Source: Fusobacterium sp. IOR10 (GTDB taxonomy: Bacteria; Fusobacteriota; Fusobacteriia; Fusobacteriales; Fusobacteriaceae). Taken from it: a DNA stretch of 54,780 nucleotides. Under the pieces are notes generated by a model that did not search any database, was not told the DNA's origin, and saw only the letters and a list, made by a program, of their open reading frames with translations. This document shows, piece after piece, positions 18,036 through 27,400 of this stretch (positions are counted from its first letter, which is position 1; every line of letters starts with the position of its first letter). A program made the translations under genes and the position numbers. The stretch is taken from the NCBI RefSeq assembly GCF_010367435.1, contig NZ_WJWY01000014.1:1-54780 (forward strand). The letters are read 5' to 3'.

Positions 18036-19187
18036 ATGAAGAATATAGTTATATTAGGATCTACAGGTAGCATTGGAACAAACGCTTTGGAAATTATCAG
18101 AAATAAAAGAGAAGAATTTAAAGTATTAGCTTTAAGTGGGCATAGTAACTACGATTTATTAATAGAGCAAATAGAAGAATTTTCTCCTAAATATGTATCA
18201 ATAGGAAGTGAAGTTGGATACGATAAAATCACAAAAAAATTTCCTAAATTAAAAGTTTTTTTAGGAAGAGAAGGGTTAAAAAAATTAGGTCAATTATTGG
18301 AAATGGATATTATTTTAATTTCAGTAACAGGAGCTATAGGTATAGAAGCAACAGTTGAAGCAATTAAATTAGAAAAAAGAATAGCTTTAGCAAATAAAGA
18401 AACAATGGTTGCAGGTGGGAGTTATATAAATAAATTATTAAAAAAATACCCAAAAGCAGAGATAATACCAGTTGATAGCGAACATTCAGCTATATTTCAA
18501 TCATTACTTTCTGGAAAAAAGAAAGATGTTCAGAATATAATTATAACAGCCAGTGGTGGAACTTTTAGAGGAAAAAGTAGAAAAGACTTAGAAAATATAA
18601 AAGTATCAGAAGCGTTAAAACATCCAAATTGGTCAATGGGGAAAAAAATAACAATAGACTCATCCACTCTAGTAAATAAAGGTTTAGAAGTTATAGAAGC
18701 ACATGAATTGTTTGGAGTTGACTATGATAAAATAAAAGTTATAGTACATCCAGAAAGCATTGTTCATTCTTTGGTAGAATTTAAAGATGGAGCTGTAATC
18801 GCACAACTGGGAGTAACTGATATGAAACTTCCAATTCAATTAGCTTTTACATATCCAGATAGAGAAAGTAGCTTAGCTTTGGAACATTTAGATTTATTGA
18901 AAATTAAAAATTTAACTTTTGAAGAACCTGATAGAGAGGTTTTTAAGGGATTAGATTTAGCATTTAAAGCTGGAAAAATTGGGAAATCTATGCCAACAGT
19001 TTTAAATGCAGCAAATGAAGTTGCTGTTGAATTATTTATGAAAGAAGAAATAAAATTTTTAGAAATATATGATATTATAGAAGAAGCAATGAAAAATCAT
19101 ACAATTAAAGATGTAGAAAATTTAGAAGACATTTTAAAGATAGATTTAGAAACAAGAAACTGGGTTTATAAAAATTTCAAAAAATAA
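18036..19187 (+). CDS. dxr: 1-deoxy-D-xylulose 5-phosphate reductoisomerase
   Basis: The 383-residue second enzyme of the MEP isoprenoid pathway; it converts DXP to MEP with NADPH. The N-terminal nucleotide-binding motif is [14 protein letters not shown] (about residues 8-21). [23 protein letters not shown] (metal-binding Asp and Glu) and the flexible-loop region [32 protein letters not shown] are present. Length is typical. Presence together with uppS in one operon shows that precursor supply and lipid-carrier synthesis are co-expressed. Confidence 0.96.
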   Translation: MKNIVILGSTGSIGTNALEIIRNKREEFKVLALSGHSNYDLLIEQIEEFSPKYVSIGSEVGYDKITKKFPKLKVFLGREGLKKLGQLLEMDIILISVTGAIGIEATVEAIKLEKRIALANKETMVAGGSYINKLLKKYPKAEIIPVDSEHSAIFQSLLSGKKKDVQNIIITASGGTFRGKSRKDLENIKVSEALKHPNWSMGKKITIDSSTLVNKGLEVIEAHELFGVDYDKIKVIVHPESIVHSLVEFKDGAVIAQLGVTDMKLPIQLAFTYPDRESSLALEHLDLLKIKNLTFEEPDREVFKGLDLAFKAGKIGKSMPTVLNAANEVAVELFMKEEIKFLEIYDIIEEAMKNHTIKDVENLEDILKIDLETRNWVYKNFKK

Positions 19188-19198
19188 AGAGGTCATAT

Positions 19199-19879
19199 AT
19201 GGGAAAAATTATAGTTATAGAGGGAACAGACTCAAGCGGAAAAGAAACACAGACAGAAGAATTATATAAGAAATTTAAAAAAGAAGGATATAATGTAAGA
19301 AAAATAAGTTTTCCAAATTATAAAAGTCCTGCTTGTGAACCAGTTAAAATGTATTTAGCTGGAGAGTTTGGGGAAACAGCTTTAGATGTAAATCCTTATC
19401 CTGTTTCAACAATGTTTGCAATAGATAGATATGCTTCTTACAAAAAAGATTGGGAAGATTTTTATAATAATGGAGGAATAATAATTACAGATAGATATGT
19501 TCAGTCAAATATGATTCATCAAGCTTCTAAAATAGAAAATAAAACTGAAAAAAATAAATTTATAAGTTGGTTAGAAGATTTGGAATTTGATAAGATAGGT
19601 ATTCCTAGAGCAGATTTAGTAGTTTTTATAAATATGCCTCTAAAATTTGCCAAGGAACTTATGGAAAAAAGAAATAATAAAATAACAGGAAAATCAGAAA
19701 AAGATATACATGAAAAAGATGATATTTATATGAAAAAATCATATGATAATGCATGTGAAATAGCTAAAATTAAAGACTGGAAAGAAATAAAATGTGAAAA
19801 AGAAAATAAATTAAAATCAATTGAAGAAATATCAAATAATATATATGCTGTTGTAAAATCTAATGTTTTTGGAGGGTAA
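19199..19879 (+). CDS. tmk: Thymidylate kinase-like nucleoside monophosphate kinase
   Basis: A 226-residue kinase of the thymidylate kinase fold, expected to convert dTMP to dTDP. The P-loop is GTDSSGKETQ (about residues 9-18), a variant of the usual GxDGSGKxTQ with serine and glutamate substitutions. The nucleoside-binding FPNYKSPACEPVKMYLAGEFG and the DRYAS and DRYVQSNM motifs fit a deoxynucleotide kinase. Its position inserted between dxr and rseP is unusual, as those genes are commonly adjacent. The ribosome site is GAGGTC. It abuts rseP with no gap. Substrate could differ (another deoxynucleotide), because this sequence is of the less common long subtype. Confidence 0.82.
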   Translation: MGKIIVIEGTDSSGKETQTEELYKKFKKEGYNVRKISFPNYKSPACEPVKMYLAGEFGETALDVNPYPVSTMFAIDRYASYKKDWEDFYNNGGIIITDRYVQSNMIHQASKIENKTEKNKFISWLEDLEFDKIGIPRADLVVFINMPLKFAKELMEKRNNKITGKSEKDIHEKDDIYMKKSYDNACEIAKIKDWKEIKCEKENKLKSIEEISNNIYAVVKSNVFGG

Positions 19880-20905
19880 ATGAAGATAATAATTTCTCTT
19901 ATTGTACTAGGTATAGTTATAATAATACATGAATTAGGCCATTTTTTAAGTGCTAAATTTTTTAAAATACCAGTTTCTGAATTTTCAATAGGAATGGGAC
20001 CAGAAGTTTATACTTATGATGGAGATAGAACAAAGTATTCTTTTAGAGCGATTCCCATTGGCGGGTATGTGAATATAAAAGGAATGGAGATAGGAGACGA
20101 TATTGAAAATGGTTTTAATAAAAAAAATCCCTTTGTAAGATTTATTGTTTTAATTGCAGGTGTTTTTATGAACTTTTTGTTAGCATATGTTATTTTATTT
20201 GGAATGTATTATTCTAGTGGAGAAATCATTTTAAATAATAAACCGATTATAGGCCAAGTCTTAGAAAGACAAAGTAATTATAAAAATCCTTTGAAAGTAA
20301 ATGATAAAATTTTGAAAATAAATGATGAAAAAATAGTAGAATGGAATGATATAAAAACTTCTGTTTATAATTTGAAAAACAAAGGACAAGCTGTAAATAT
20401 ATTAGTTTTAAGGGATAATCAAGAAAAAAATATACAAGTGAAGTTAGAGAAAAACGATAGAAATAATGAGTATTATTTTGGAATAATTCCTGAATATACA
20501 GTGAGAAAGAATGGAGTATTAAAAACATTGAAATTATCTTCCCAAGGATTTGTAGAGACTTTTAAACAAATTTTTCTAGGTTTTGAAAAACTAGTTAAAG
20601 GAGAAGTGAACAAAAAAGAAATAAGTGGACCTATTGGAATAATAAATATAGTAGGGGAAGCTAGTCAAAATGGTATAGGATCATTAGTTTGGTTGGTAGC
20701 AATATTATCTATAAATATAGGAATTTTTAATTTATTACCATTTCCTGCATTAGATGGTGGAAGAATATTATTTATTATTTTAGAATTGTTAGGAATAAAA
20801 ATAGATAAAGAGAAAGAAGAAAGTATTCATAAGGTAGGAATGATAATGTTATTTCTTTTAATAATATTTGTTACGACAAATGATTTTTTTAATTTAGGTA
20901 ACTAG
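19880..20905 (+). CDS. rseP: Site-2 intramembrane zinc metalloprotease (RseP/RasP family)
   Basis: A 341-residue polytopic membrane protease that cuts transmembrane substrates such as anti-sigma factors or remnant signal peptides. The zinc-binding HELGH lies in the first membrane segment (about residues 18-22). A central PDZ domain (about 115-200) includes GQVLERQSNYKNPLKVNDKILKIN-like sequence, and the second metal-ligand region is LLPFPALDGGRILF near residue 285. The ATG follows the tmk stop immediately, and the ribosome site GGAGG lies inside tmk. No anti-sigma gene is visible in the window, so the physiological target is unknown. Confidence 0.93.
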   Translation: MKIIISLIVLGIVIIIHELGHFLSAKFFKIPVSEFSIGMGPEVYTYDGDRTKYSFRAIPIGGYVNIKGMEIGDDIENGFNKKNPFVRFIVLIAGVFMNFLLAYVILFGMYYSSGEIILNNKPIIGQVLERQSNYKNPLKVNDKILKINDEKIVEWNDIKTSVYNLKNKGQAVNILVLRDNQEKNIQVKLEKNDRNNEYYFGIIPEYTVRKNGVLKTLKLSSQGFVETFKQIFLGFEKLVKGEVNKKEISGPIGIINIVGEASQNGIGSLVWLVAILSINIGIFNLLPFPALDGGRILFIILELLGIKIDKEKEESIHKVGMIMLFLLIIFVTTNDFFNLGN

Positions 20906-20982
20906 TATATAGGATATTTAAAAGATATAGAAGAAATTAGAACGCCAATTAATAGAAATAGTACATCTTTTCAATAAAAGTC

Positions 20983-21011
20983 TTGAAAAAACACAGAATA
21001 TCTATTATAAT
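20983..21011 (+). promoter_or_regulatory. Promoter for the NtrC-like regulator gene
   Basis: TTGAAA (20983-20988) and TATAAT (21006-21011), spaced by 17 bp, 36 nt before the ATG at 21047. This is an ordinary sigma-70-type promoter; no GG-N10-GC sigma-54 element is seen. Confidence 0.85.
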
Positions 21012-21046
21012 ACAGGTAGTACTATAAAATAAAATAGGAGGTCGAT

Positions 21047-22432
21047 ATGAAAAAATCGATTTTAGCGATATCAGAGAGAAAAGAAGTATTAAAAGAAATA
21101 AGAAAAGAACTTTTAAAGTATTATGAAGTTATAACATTTAATAATTTATTAGATGGGCTAGATATGTTAAGAGAAAGTGATTTTGATGTGGTTTTATTAG
21201 ATCAATATTTAACTTGGTTCAATTTTTCAGATGCAAAGAAAAAATTAAATGGAGTAGGGAAAGAATTTGTAACAATTGGTTTGGTAGATGAAGAAACAGA
21301 AGAAATCTTAGAAGAATTAAATAAAGCTAAAATATACAGCTATTCCTTAAAACCAATAAAGGGTGAAGAAATAGTAAAATTAATAAAACCTGCATTGGAA
21401 AATGTTGAGAACACAAAAAAATATAAAAAATTACAAGAAAAATTTAATGAATTGGAAGAACAAAAAGAGATAGTTGGTCAATCTTCTAAAATTAAAGAAG
21501 TGAAAGTGAAAATAGATAAAATGGCTTCTACAGATTTACCTATATTAATCACAGGAGAAGCAGGCGTAGGAAAAACTCTAGTGGCTAGAGAAATTTATAA
21601 AAAAAGTGATAGAAGAAAAAAAGATTTCATAACTATAAATTGTGGAACAATGACAAGTGAAAATTTAGAGAGAGAATTGTTTGGTTATGATAGAGGAGCT
21701 TTTTCAGGAGCCCTTTCTTCAAAAAAAGGAGTACTAGAAGAATTAGATGGTGGCACTCTATTTTTAGATGAAATAGCAGGAGTAGAAAATAAGATACAAT
21801 CAAAAATATTAAGAGTTGTAGAATATGGTGAATATAAAAAAGTTGGTGGAACTAGATCTAAAAGAACAGATGTAAGATTTATAGTTTCAACAGATAAAGA
21901 TTTAAGAGAAGAAGTGGAAAAAGGAAAATTTAGAAAAGATTTATATCATAGATTAACTGGATTTAAAGTAGAGGTTCCACCTTTAAGAGAAAGAAAAGAA
22001 GATATTCCTCTATTGGCAAATTATTTTATAAATGGGATAGCAAAGGATTTAAATAAATCTATACCAGTTCTTTCAGGAGAAGTTATGAAATATTTAATGG
22101 AATATTCATTTCCTGGAAATATAAGAGAATTAAGAAATATGTTAGAAAGAATGATAATATTATCAGACGATAAAATTATAGGAATAGAAAATTTACCGTT
22201 GGAAATCAAAATGAAATCAGATACTGTGGAAAATAAAACTGTAATAGGATTAGGTCCTCTTAAAGAAATATTAGAAAAAGAAATATTTAGTTTAGACGAA
22301 GTAGAAAAAGTTGTAATAGCAATGGCTTTACAAAGAACTAGATGGAATAAACAAGAAACTGCAAAAATATTAGGAATAGGAAGAACAACTTTATATGAAA
22401 AAATTAGAAAGTATAAACTAGATGACAAATAA
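21047..22432 (+). CDS. NtrC-type (sigma-54 activator family) regulator with degenerate receiver
   Basis: A 461-residue regulator with three domains: a receiver-like domain (about 1-120), an AAA+ sigma-54-interaction domain (about 143-370) and a Fis-type helix-turn-helix at the C-terminus (about 415-460). In the receiver, the phospho-acceptor position is kept (LLD, Asp 52) and so is a Lys (SLKP), but the paired acidic residues normally following the first strand are missing (AISERKE), so it may not be phosphorylated classically. The AAA+ domain has Walker A GEAGVGKT and the loop GAFSGA where sigma-54 activators usually have GAFTGA. No histidine kinase lies nearby. It is followed 16 nt later by a foldase gene, suggesting a link to envelope stress, but the target is unknown. 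Confidence 0.85.
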   Translation: MKKSILAISERKEVLKEIRKELLKYYEVITFNNLLDGLDMLRESDFDVVLLDQYLTWFNFSDAKKKLNGVGKEFVTIGLVDEETEEILEELNKAKIYSYSLKPIKGEEIVKLIKPALENVENTKKYKKLQEKFNELEEQKEIVGQSSKIKEVKVKIDKMASTDLPILITGEAGVGKTLVAREIYKKSDRRKKDFITINCGTMTSENLERELFGYDRGAFSGALSSKKGVLEELDGGTLFLDEIAGVENKIQSKILRVVEYGEYKKVGGTRSKRTDVRFIVSTDKDLREEVEKGKFRKDLYHRLTGFKVEVPPLRERKEDIPLLANYFINGIAKDLNKSIPVLSGEVMKYLMEYSFPGNIRELRNMLERMIILSDDKIIGIENLPLEIKMKSDTVENKTVIGLGPLKEILEKEIFSLDEVEKVVIAMALQRTRWNKQETAKILGIGRTTLYEKIRKYKLDDK

Positions 22433-22447
22433 AAAAAGGGGATACTA

Positions 22448-24157
22448 ATGGCTATAAGAAAATTCAGAAAAAAAATGAAAGTAATTACTTATGTTATAAC
22501 AATAGCATTTGTCGTTTCATCACTAGCATTGTATATAATAACTCAAATGGGTTATTCACAAACAAAGAATTACGCATTTAAATTAAATGATAATAAAATA
22601 AGTTTTAATGACATTGCAAGAAATAAATATATACTTTCAAGAGGAAATGGAACTAAAGTTGATGAAAATATATATGAAGTATTAGCTTTAAATAAAACAA
22701 TTGAAGAAGAATTAACACAACAGTTAGCAGACAAGTTAAAAATAAAAATATCAAACAGGGAAGTAAATAAAGAATATTTTAAGATAGAAAAGAGTGTTAA
22801 TGATAAAAAACAATTTAAAAGAATGATTAAAGCTCAAGGTTATACAAAGGCTTCTTTAAAAAAAGAAATAAGAAAAAATTTAAGAGCTATGAAGGTTATA
22901 GAATATTATGTTGAAAATGCAAAGGTTTCAGAAAATGATATATTAACTGTTTATAATGAAAATAAAGATACTATTTTTCAAGGTAAGGATTTAGAGGCTG
23001 TTAAAGAAGAAATAAAAGAATCTTTATTAAAAGAAGAAGGAAATAAAGAATATTTAAAAGAGATTAACAATCTAAAACAATCTATGAAAATAGAAGATAT
23101 TAGAGAACAGATTAAAAATAATTTTGAGAAGAAAGCATTGGATAAAAATGGAGTAGAATTTTCTAATGTTGAGTATGATGAAATAATTTTAGGATTTGCT
23201 AATAGTGGCTTAGAAGAAGCAAAGGCAAAAGAAAAAGCAGAGTCTTATTTAGAAAATCAAGCTAAATTATTAAATTTAGCTAAGGAATATAAAATAGTTC
23301 TTGAAGAAAGTTTGCCTATTAATTTAAGAGTAAGAGAAGCTTATAAAGAAATTTTTCAAACTTTAAAAACTAATGTTAGTTATACAGAAGAAGATTTAAA
23401 GAAATTTTTTAAAGAAAATAGAAGTAATTATGATATATATGCTTCAGTAAACTCTTATATAGCAGAATTACAAATAAGTCCTTCTTTAATGGATAAAAAA
23501 ACAGCTCACGGAAAAGCTGAAAAAATATTAGAAGAAGTTAATGTAGATAATTTTGCAAATATGGCTAAGAAAATTTCAGAAGGGCCAAGTTCTAAAAATG
23601 GTGGAGATTTGGGAACTTTCTCCAAAGAAACAATGGTTAAAGAATTTTCAGATGCAGTATTTAAAGGTAAAGTAGGAGAAATATATCCAGAGGTAGTGGA
23701 CACTATTTTTGGTTCTCATATAATATATGTAACAGAAAAAGATGAAAAAGCTGGAACAGCAAGAGCAAGTCATATTTTAATAAAAAATAAAATATCAGAT
23801 GCAACAATTTCAGAATATTTAAAAATAGCTGAAGAATCTGCTGAAAAAATATCAAGTGGAGATATTAAATTTACAGATTTACCTAAGGACAAATACACAT
23901 TAAATTCATTGTATAAAAATATAAATGAGGCAGGATATATTCCTGGGTTGGAATTTAATGAAGAATTAGTAAATGAAATCTATAAATCTCCATTAAATAA
24001 AGTTTCATATGAAAAAATTGATAAAAAGATATATATATTCAAAAAAATAAAAGAGATATCTTTTAAAAAAGCTGAATATAATAATGTCAAGTCGAAGGTA
24101 AAAGAAGACTACATTATCAAGAAAGCAACAGAAGCACTAGCAGATCAGCTAAAATAA
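22448..24157 (+). CDS. Membrane-anchored peptidylprolyl isomerase (PpiD/SurA type)
   Basis: A 569-residue periplasmic folding factor with an N-terminal membrane anchor (about residues 14-33). A SurA_N-like helical region (about 40-160) precedes a long coiled segment, then a parvulin domain around residues 335-435 with ISEGPSSKNGGDLGTFSKETMV and FGSHIIYVTEK. A second, partial parvulin-like start, ARASHILIKNK, follows directly, so the C-terminal part may be a degenerate second isomerase domain. Such proteins assist outer-membrane and exported proteins. It appears to be co-transcribed with the upstream NtrC-like regulator, and a terminator follows. Confidence 0.88.
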   Translation: MAIRKFRKKMKVITYVITIAFVVSSLALYIITQMGYSQTKNYAFKLNDNKISFNDIARNKYILSRGNGTKVDENIYEVLALNKTIEEELTQQLADKLKIKISNREVNKEYFKIEKSVNDKKQFKRMIKAQGYTKASLKKEIRKNLRAMKVIEYYVENAKVSENDILTVYNENKDTIFQGKDLEAVKEEIKESLLKEEGNKEYLKEINNLKQSMKIEDIREQIKNNFEKKALDKNGVEFSNVEYDEIILGFANSGLEEAKAKEKAESYLENQAKLLNLAKEYKIVLEESLPINLRVREAYKEIFQTLKTNVSYTEEDLKKFFKENRSNYDIYASVNSYIAELQISPSLMDKKTAHGKAEKILEEVNVDNFANMAKKISEGPSSKNGGDLGTFSKETMVKEFSDAVFKGKVGEIYPEVVDTIFGSHIIYVTEKDEKAGTARASHILIKNKISDATISEYLKIAEESAEKISSGDIKFTDLPKDKYTLNSLYKNINEAGYIPGLEFNEELVNEIYKSPLNKVSYEKIDKKIYIFKKIKEISFKKAEYNNVKSKVKEDYIIKKATEALADQLK

Positions 24158-24170
24158 AAGAAAAAAGAAA

Positions 24171-24197
24171 AAGGGTAGTAAGATCTATCCTTTTTTT
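24171..24197 (+). terminator. Terminator after the foldase gene
   Basis: AAGGGTAG (24171-24178) pairs with CTATCCTT (24185-24192, one G-U), with loop TAAGAT and a run of seven T residues. Confidence 0.85.
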
Positions 24198-24208
24198 AAG
24201 CAAAAAAA

Positions 24209-24237
24209 TTGCACTTTTAAAAAAAATGTAATATACT
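24209..24237 (+). promoter_or_regulatory. Promoter for dnaG-rpoD
   Basis: TTGCAC (24209-24214) and TATACT (24232-24237), 17-bp spacer, followed by a leader of about 50 nt to dnaG. Confidence 0.75.
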
Positions 24238-24295
24238 TAATAGCAGCAAAAAAAATAAAAATAAGAGTTATTCAGGATAAAGTTGGAGATAATTA

Positions 24296-26101
24296 ATGAA
24301 ATATTATTCAGAGGATGTAGATAAACTAATTGACGAGTTAAAGATAGAAGATGTTATAGGTGATATAGTTCCTTTAAAAAGAACAGGTGCTAATTATAAA
24401 GGGTTATGTCCATTTCATCCAGATACAAATCCTTCCTTTGTAGTAAGTCCGAGCAAAAAAATATGCAAATGTTTTGTTTGTGGAGCAGGTGGGAATGTAA
24501 TAAAATTTTATTCTATGTACTATAAAATATCTTTTGAAGAATCCATAGAGGCTCTTTCTAAAAAATATAATATTTCTTTAAGAGTTTATTCTAAAAATAA
24601 GGTTAGAGATGAAAAAGATGAAAAATATTATAAAATAATGAAAACTGCCCATAAATTTTATCAAGATAAAATATTTGAAAACGAGGGACAAATTGCATTG
24701 GAATACTTTTCAAATAGAGGGATAACTCCTAAAATCATAAGAGAAAGTATGCTGGGATATGCACCAAGTTCTTGGGATAGTTTATATAATTTTTTAGTAA
24801 CAAAAGGATATGATAAAGAAGATATTGTTACCTTAGGTCTTGCAAAAAAAGGAGAAAAAGGCATATATGATTCTTTTAGAAATAGAGTTATGTTTCCTAT
24901 TTATTCTATTAAAGGTGATATTATAGCTTTTGGGGGAAGAAGTTTAGAAAACAGAAAAGAAGTTCCAAAATATATTAATTCTTCAGATACTCCTATATTT
25001 AAAAAAGGTAAAAATTTATATGGAATAAAGAATAGAGGTAGTATTTTAAAAAAGAAAAACTACGCTTTATTAATGGAAGGATATATGGATGTTCTTTCAG
25101 CTCACAATTATGGATTTGATGTGGCTGTGGCTTCATTAGGAACAGCTTTTACTTATGAACAAGGAAATCTTTTAAAAAAATATACTAAAAATGTAATTTT
25201 ATCCTTGGATATGGATAATGCAGGGCAAATGGCAACAGAAAAAACAGCCTTTATATTAAAAAATTTAGGATTTAATATAAGAGTTTTAAAGTTGGATAAT
25301 GCTAAAGATCCAGATGAATTTTTAAATAAATTTGGTAAGGATAAATTTTTAAAAGCAGTTAAAAATTCTTTAGAAATTTTTGATTTTCTCTTTGAAATTT
25401 ATTCTAAAGAATATGATTTGTCTAATATAATGTCTAAAGAAAAGTTCCTAGATAGATTTAAAGAATTCTTTAAAAATGTGGAGTCGATATTAGAAAGAAA
25501 TTTGTATCTAGATAGGTTATCAAAAATTTTAAATATTGACAAAAAAATATTAGAAGAAATATTGATAAAAAAAAATAAGTTTATACAGTTGAAGAACAAT
25601 GAAGAAATTTATTTTAAAAAAGAAAAAATAAGTAAAAATAAAATTAGTCATTTGGAAGAATTGACAATTGAATTAATTTTAGCTAATGTAGATTACTATA
25701 AATATTTTAAAGATAAAAAAATTGAGTCTATTTTATGTAAAAAATTGTTCTATTATTTTGAAAATAAAATAAGTGATGGAGAAGAGATAAAGTCTAAAGA
25801 TTTAAAAGAATTTTTTAATTCTCAAGACATTACAAAAGAAGAAAAAGAAGAGATTTTTATTTTTAATTGTCGTTCTATAGAATTTTCAGATAAGGAAAAA
25901 TTAGAAGAAAATCTTAAAGAAGTATATAAATCTTGGTTTATAAAAGAAATAAAAGAGTCTCAAAAAATAAGAAGAAGTATAGTTATGACAACTAAACTAA
26001 AAAAGATAGAATCTGAATTGTATAGGGATACAAAATTTGAAAATCTTTTAAAAGAGTATGATAATTTTAAAAATATTTTAATAGAGAATGATGTGTTATA
26101 G
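24296..26101 (+). CDS. dnaG: DNA primase
   Basis: A 601-residue primase that makes RNA primers at the replication fork. The N-terminal CHC2 zinc finger starts with CPFHPDTNPSF (residues 38-48) and includes CFVCGAGGN. The catalytic TOPRIM core has LLMEGYMDVLSAHNYGF with its metal-binding glutamate and LSLDMDNAGQMA. The C-terminal part is lysine-rich and poorly conserved, corresponding to the helicase-binding domain. The ribosome site (GGAGAT) is modest. It heads the macromolecular-synthesis operon dnaG-rpoD, 15 nt from rpoD. Confidence 0.97.
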   Translation: MKYYSEDVDKLIDELKIEDVIGDIVPLKRTGANYKGLCPFHPDTNPSFVVSPSKKICKCFVCGAGGNVIKFYSMYYKISFEESIEALSKKYNISLRVYSKNKVRDEKDEKYYKIMKTAHKFYQDKIFENEGQIALEYFSNRGITPKIIRESMLGYAPSSWDSLYNFLVTKGYDKEDIVTLGLAKKGEKGIYDSFRNRVMFPIYSIKGDIIAFGGRSLENRKEVPKYINSSDTPIFKKGKNLYGIKNRGSILKKKNYALLMEGYMDVLSAHNYGFDVAVASLGTAFTYEQGNLLKKYTKNVILSLDMDNAGQMATEKTAFILKNLGFNIRVLKLDNAKDPDEFLNKFGKDKFLKAVKNSLEIFDFLFEIYSKEYDLSNIMSKEKFLDRFKEFFKNVESILERNLYLDRLSKILNIDKKILEEILIKKNKFIQLKNNEEIYFKKEKISKNKISHLEELTIELILANVDYYKYFKDKKIESILCKKLFYYFENKISDGEEIKSKDLKEFFNSQDITKEEKEEIFIFNCRSIEFSDKEKLEENLKEVYKSWFIKEIKESQKIRRSIVMTTKLKKIESELYRDTKFENLLKEYDNFKNILIENDVL

Positions 26102-26116
26102 AGGAGGCTCGCTAAA

Positions 26117-27355
26117 ATGAAAGAGTTGAAAGAACTTGTAAAAAATGAGAAAGTTTTAATTCTTCTTCGTAAAGCTATGAAAGATAATATAGTTACCTAC
26201 GAAGAAATTAACAGAGAATTAAAAGAGGAATTATCTCTTGAAAATATACAACGTTTAATTGAAGGTATGATTGATCAAGGAATAGAAATAATAAGAGAAG
26301 AAGATTTAAAAATAAGGGAAAAATTAAAAAAATCTTCTAAAAAAGTTAGGAAAGAAAAAGTTGTAAAAGCTGATAAGAATTCTAGAAAAAGTACTACAGA
26401 TATGAAAGAATTTGAAAATGCTGAGTTTAAGGATTTAAGCGCTAATGAATTGGAAGATATGGAAGAATACGCTAAGGAAGATGCAGCTTCTTATGAAGAA
26501 TATATTGCAAGTTTATCAACTGCTATGGGAGTAGACGAACCAATAAAAATGTATTTAAGAGAAATAGGACAAATTCCATTGTTAACTCATGCAGAGGAAA
26601 TTGATTATGCAAAAAGAGCCTACGAAGGTGATGACTATGCAGTAAAACAATTAGTTGAAGCTAATTTAAGACTAGTTGTAAGTATCGCTAAAAAACATAC
26701 AAATAGAGGATTAAAATTATTAGATTTAATTCAAGAGGGTAACATAGGATTAATGAAGGCAGTTGAGAAATTCGAGTACACAAAGGGGTATAAATTTTCT
26801 ACTTATGCTACTTGGTGGATAAGACAAGCAATAACTAGAGCAATAGCAGATCAAGGAAGGACAATAAGAATACCTGTCCATATGATTGAAACTATAAATA
26901 AAATAAAAAAAGAAGCAAGAATTTATCTTCAAGAAACAGGAAGAGATGCCAAAGCTGAAGTTTTAGCAAGCAGGTTAGGTATGGAAGTTGAAAAAGTTAA
27001 GGCTATTCAAGAAATGAATCAAGATCCAATTTCACTAGAGACTCCTGTTGGTAGTGAAGAAGATAGTGAATTAGGAGATTTTGTAGAGGATAATAAAATG
27101 TTAACTCCTTACGAGGAAACAAATAGAGTATTATTAAGAGAACAATTAGACGAAGTTTTAGATAGTTTAAATAGTAGAGAAAAACAAGTTTTAAGATATA
27201 GATATGGTCTTGATGATGGAGCTCCCAAAACTCTAGAGGAAGTTGGAAAAATATTTAAGGTAACTAGAGAGAGAATAAGGCAAATAGAGGTTAAAGCCCT
27301 TAGAAAATTAAGACATCCAAGCAGAAGGAAAAAATTAGAAGATTTTAAAAAATAG
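26117..27355 (+). CDS. rpoD: Primary sigma factor RpoD (SigA)
   Basis: The 412-residue housekeeping sigma factor. The N-terminal region is short and lysine/glutamate rich (region 1.1-like). Region 1.2-2 begins with [18 protein letters not shown]; region 2 contains [38 protein letters not shown] (all aromatic residues that melt the -10 element are present) and region 3 continues with RIPVHM. Region 4 has the recognition helix [19 protein letters not shown] good ribosome site GAGGAGG precedes it. The stop codon TAG is part of the terminator hairpin at 27350-27375. The gene order after it is unusual, as a degenerate sigma-like gene follows. Confidence 0.98.
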   Translation: MKELKELVKNEKVLILLRKAMKDNIVTYEEINRELKEELSLENIQRLIEGMIDQGIEIIREEDLKIREKLKKSSKKVRKEKVVKADKNSRKSTTDMKEFENAEFKDLSANELEDMEEYAKEDAASYEEYIASLSTAMGVDEPIKMYLREIGQIPLLTHAEEIDYAKRAYEGDDYAVKQLVEANLRLVVSIAKKHTNRGLKLLDLIQEGNIGLMKAVEKFEYTKGYKFSTYATWWIRQAITRAIADQGRTIRIPVHMIETINKIKKEARIYLQETGRDAKAEVLASRLGMEVEKVKAIQEMNQDPISLETPVGSEEDSELGDFVEDNKMLTPYEETNRVLLREQLDEVLDSLNSREKQVLRYRYGLDDGAPKTLEEVGKIFKVTRERIRQIEVKALRKLRHPSRRKKLEDFKK

Positions 27356-27375
27356 GAGCTTATAGCTCCTATTTT
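27350..27375 (+). terminator. Terminator overlapping the rpoD stop codon
   Basis: AAATAGGAGCT (27350-27360) and AGCTCCTATTT (27364-27374) form a perfect 11-bp stem with a TAT loop. The TAG stop of rpoD lies inside the 5' arm, so ribosomes finishing rpoD would cover it. It may only partially reduce transcription into the sigma-like gene, for which no promoter is obvious. Confidence 0.85.
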
Positions 27376-27400
27376 AGCTAGATAATTAAGAGGAGAAAGA

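Noticed and set aside
22021-22428. Minus-strand frame of 135 codons inside the NtrC-like gene
   Set aside because: Shadow frame without ribosome site or family match.
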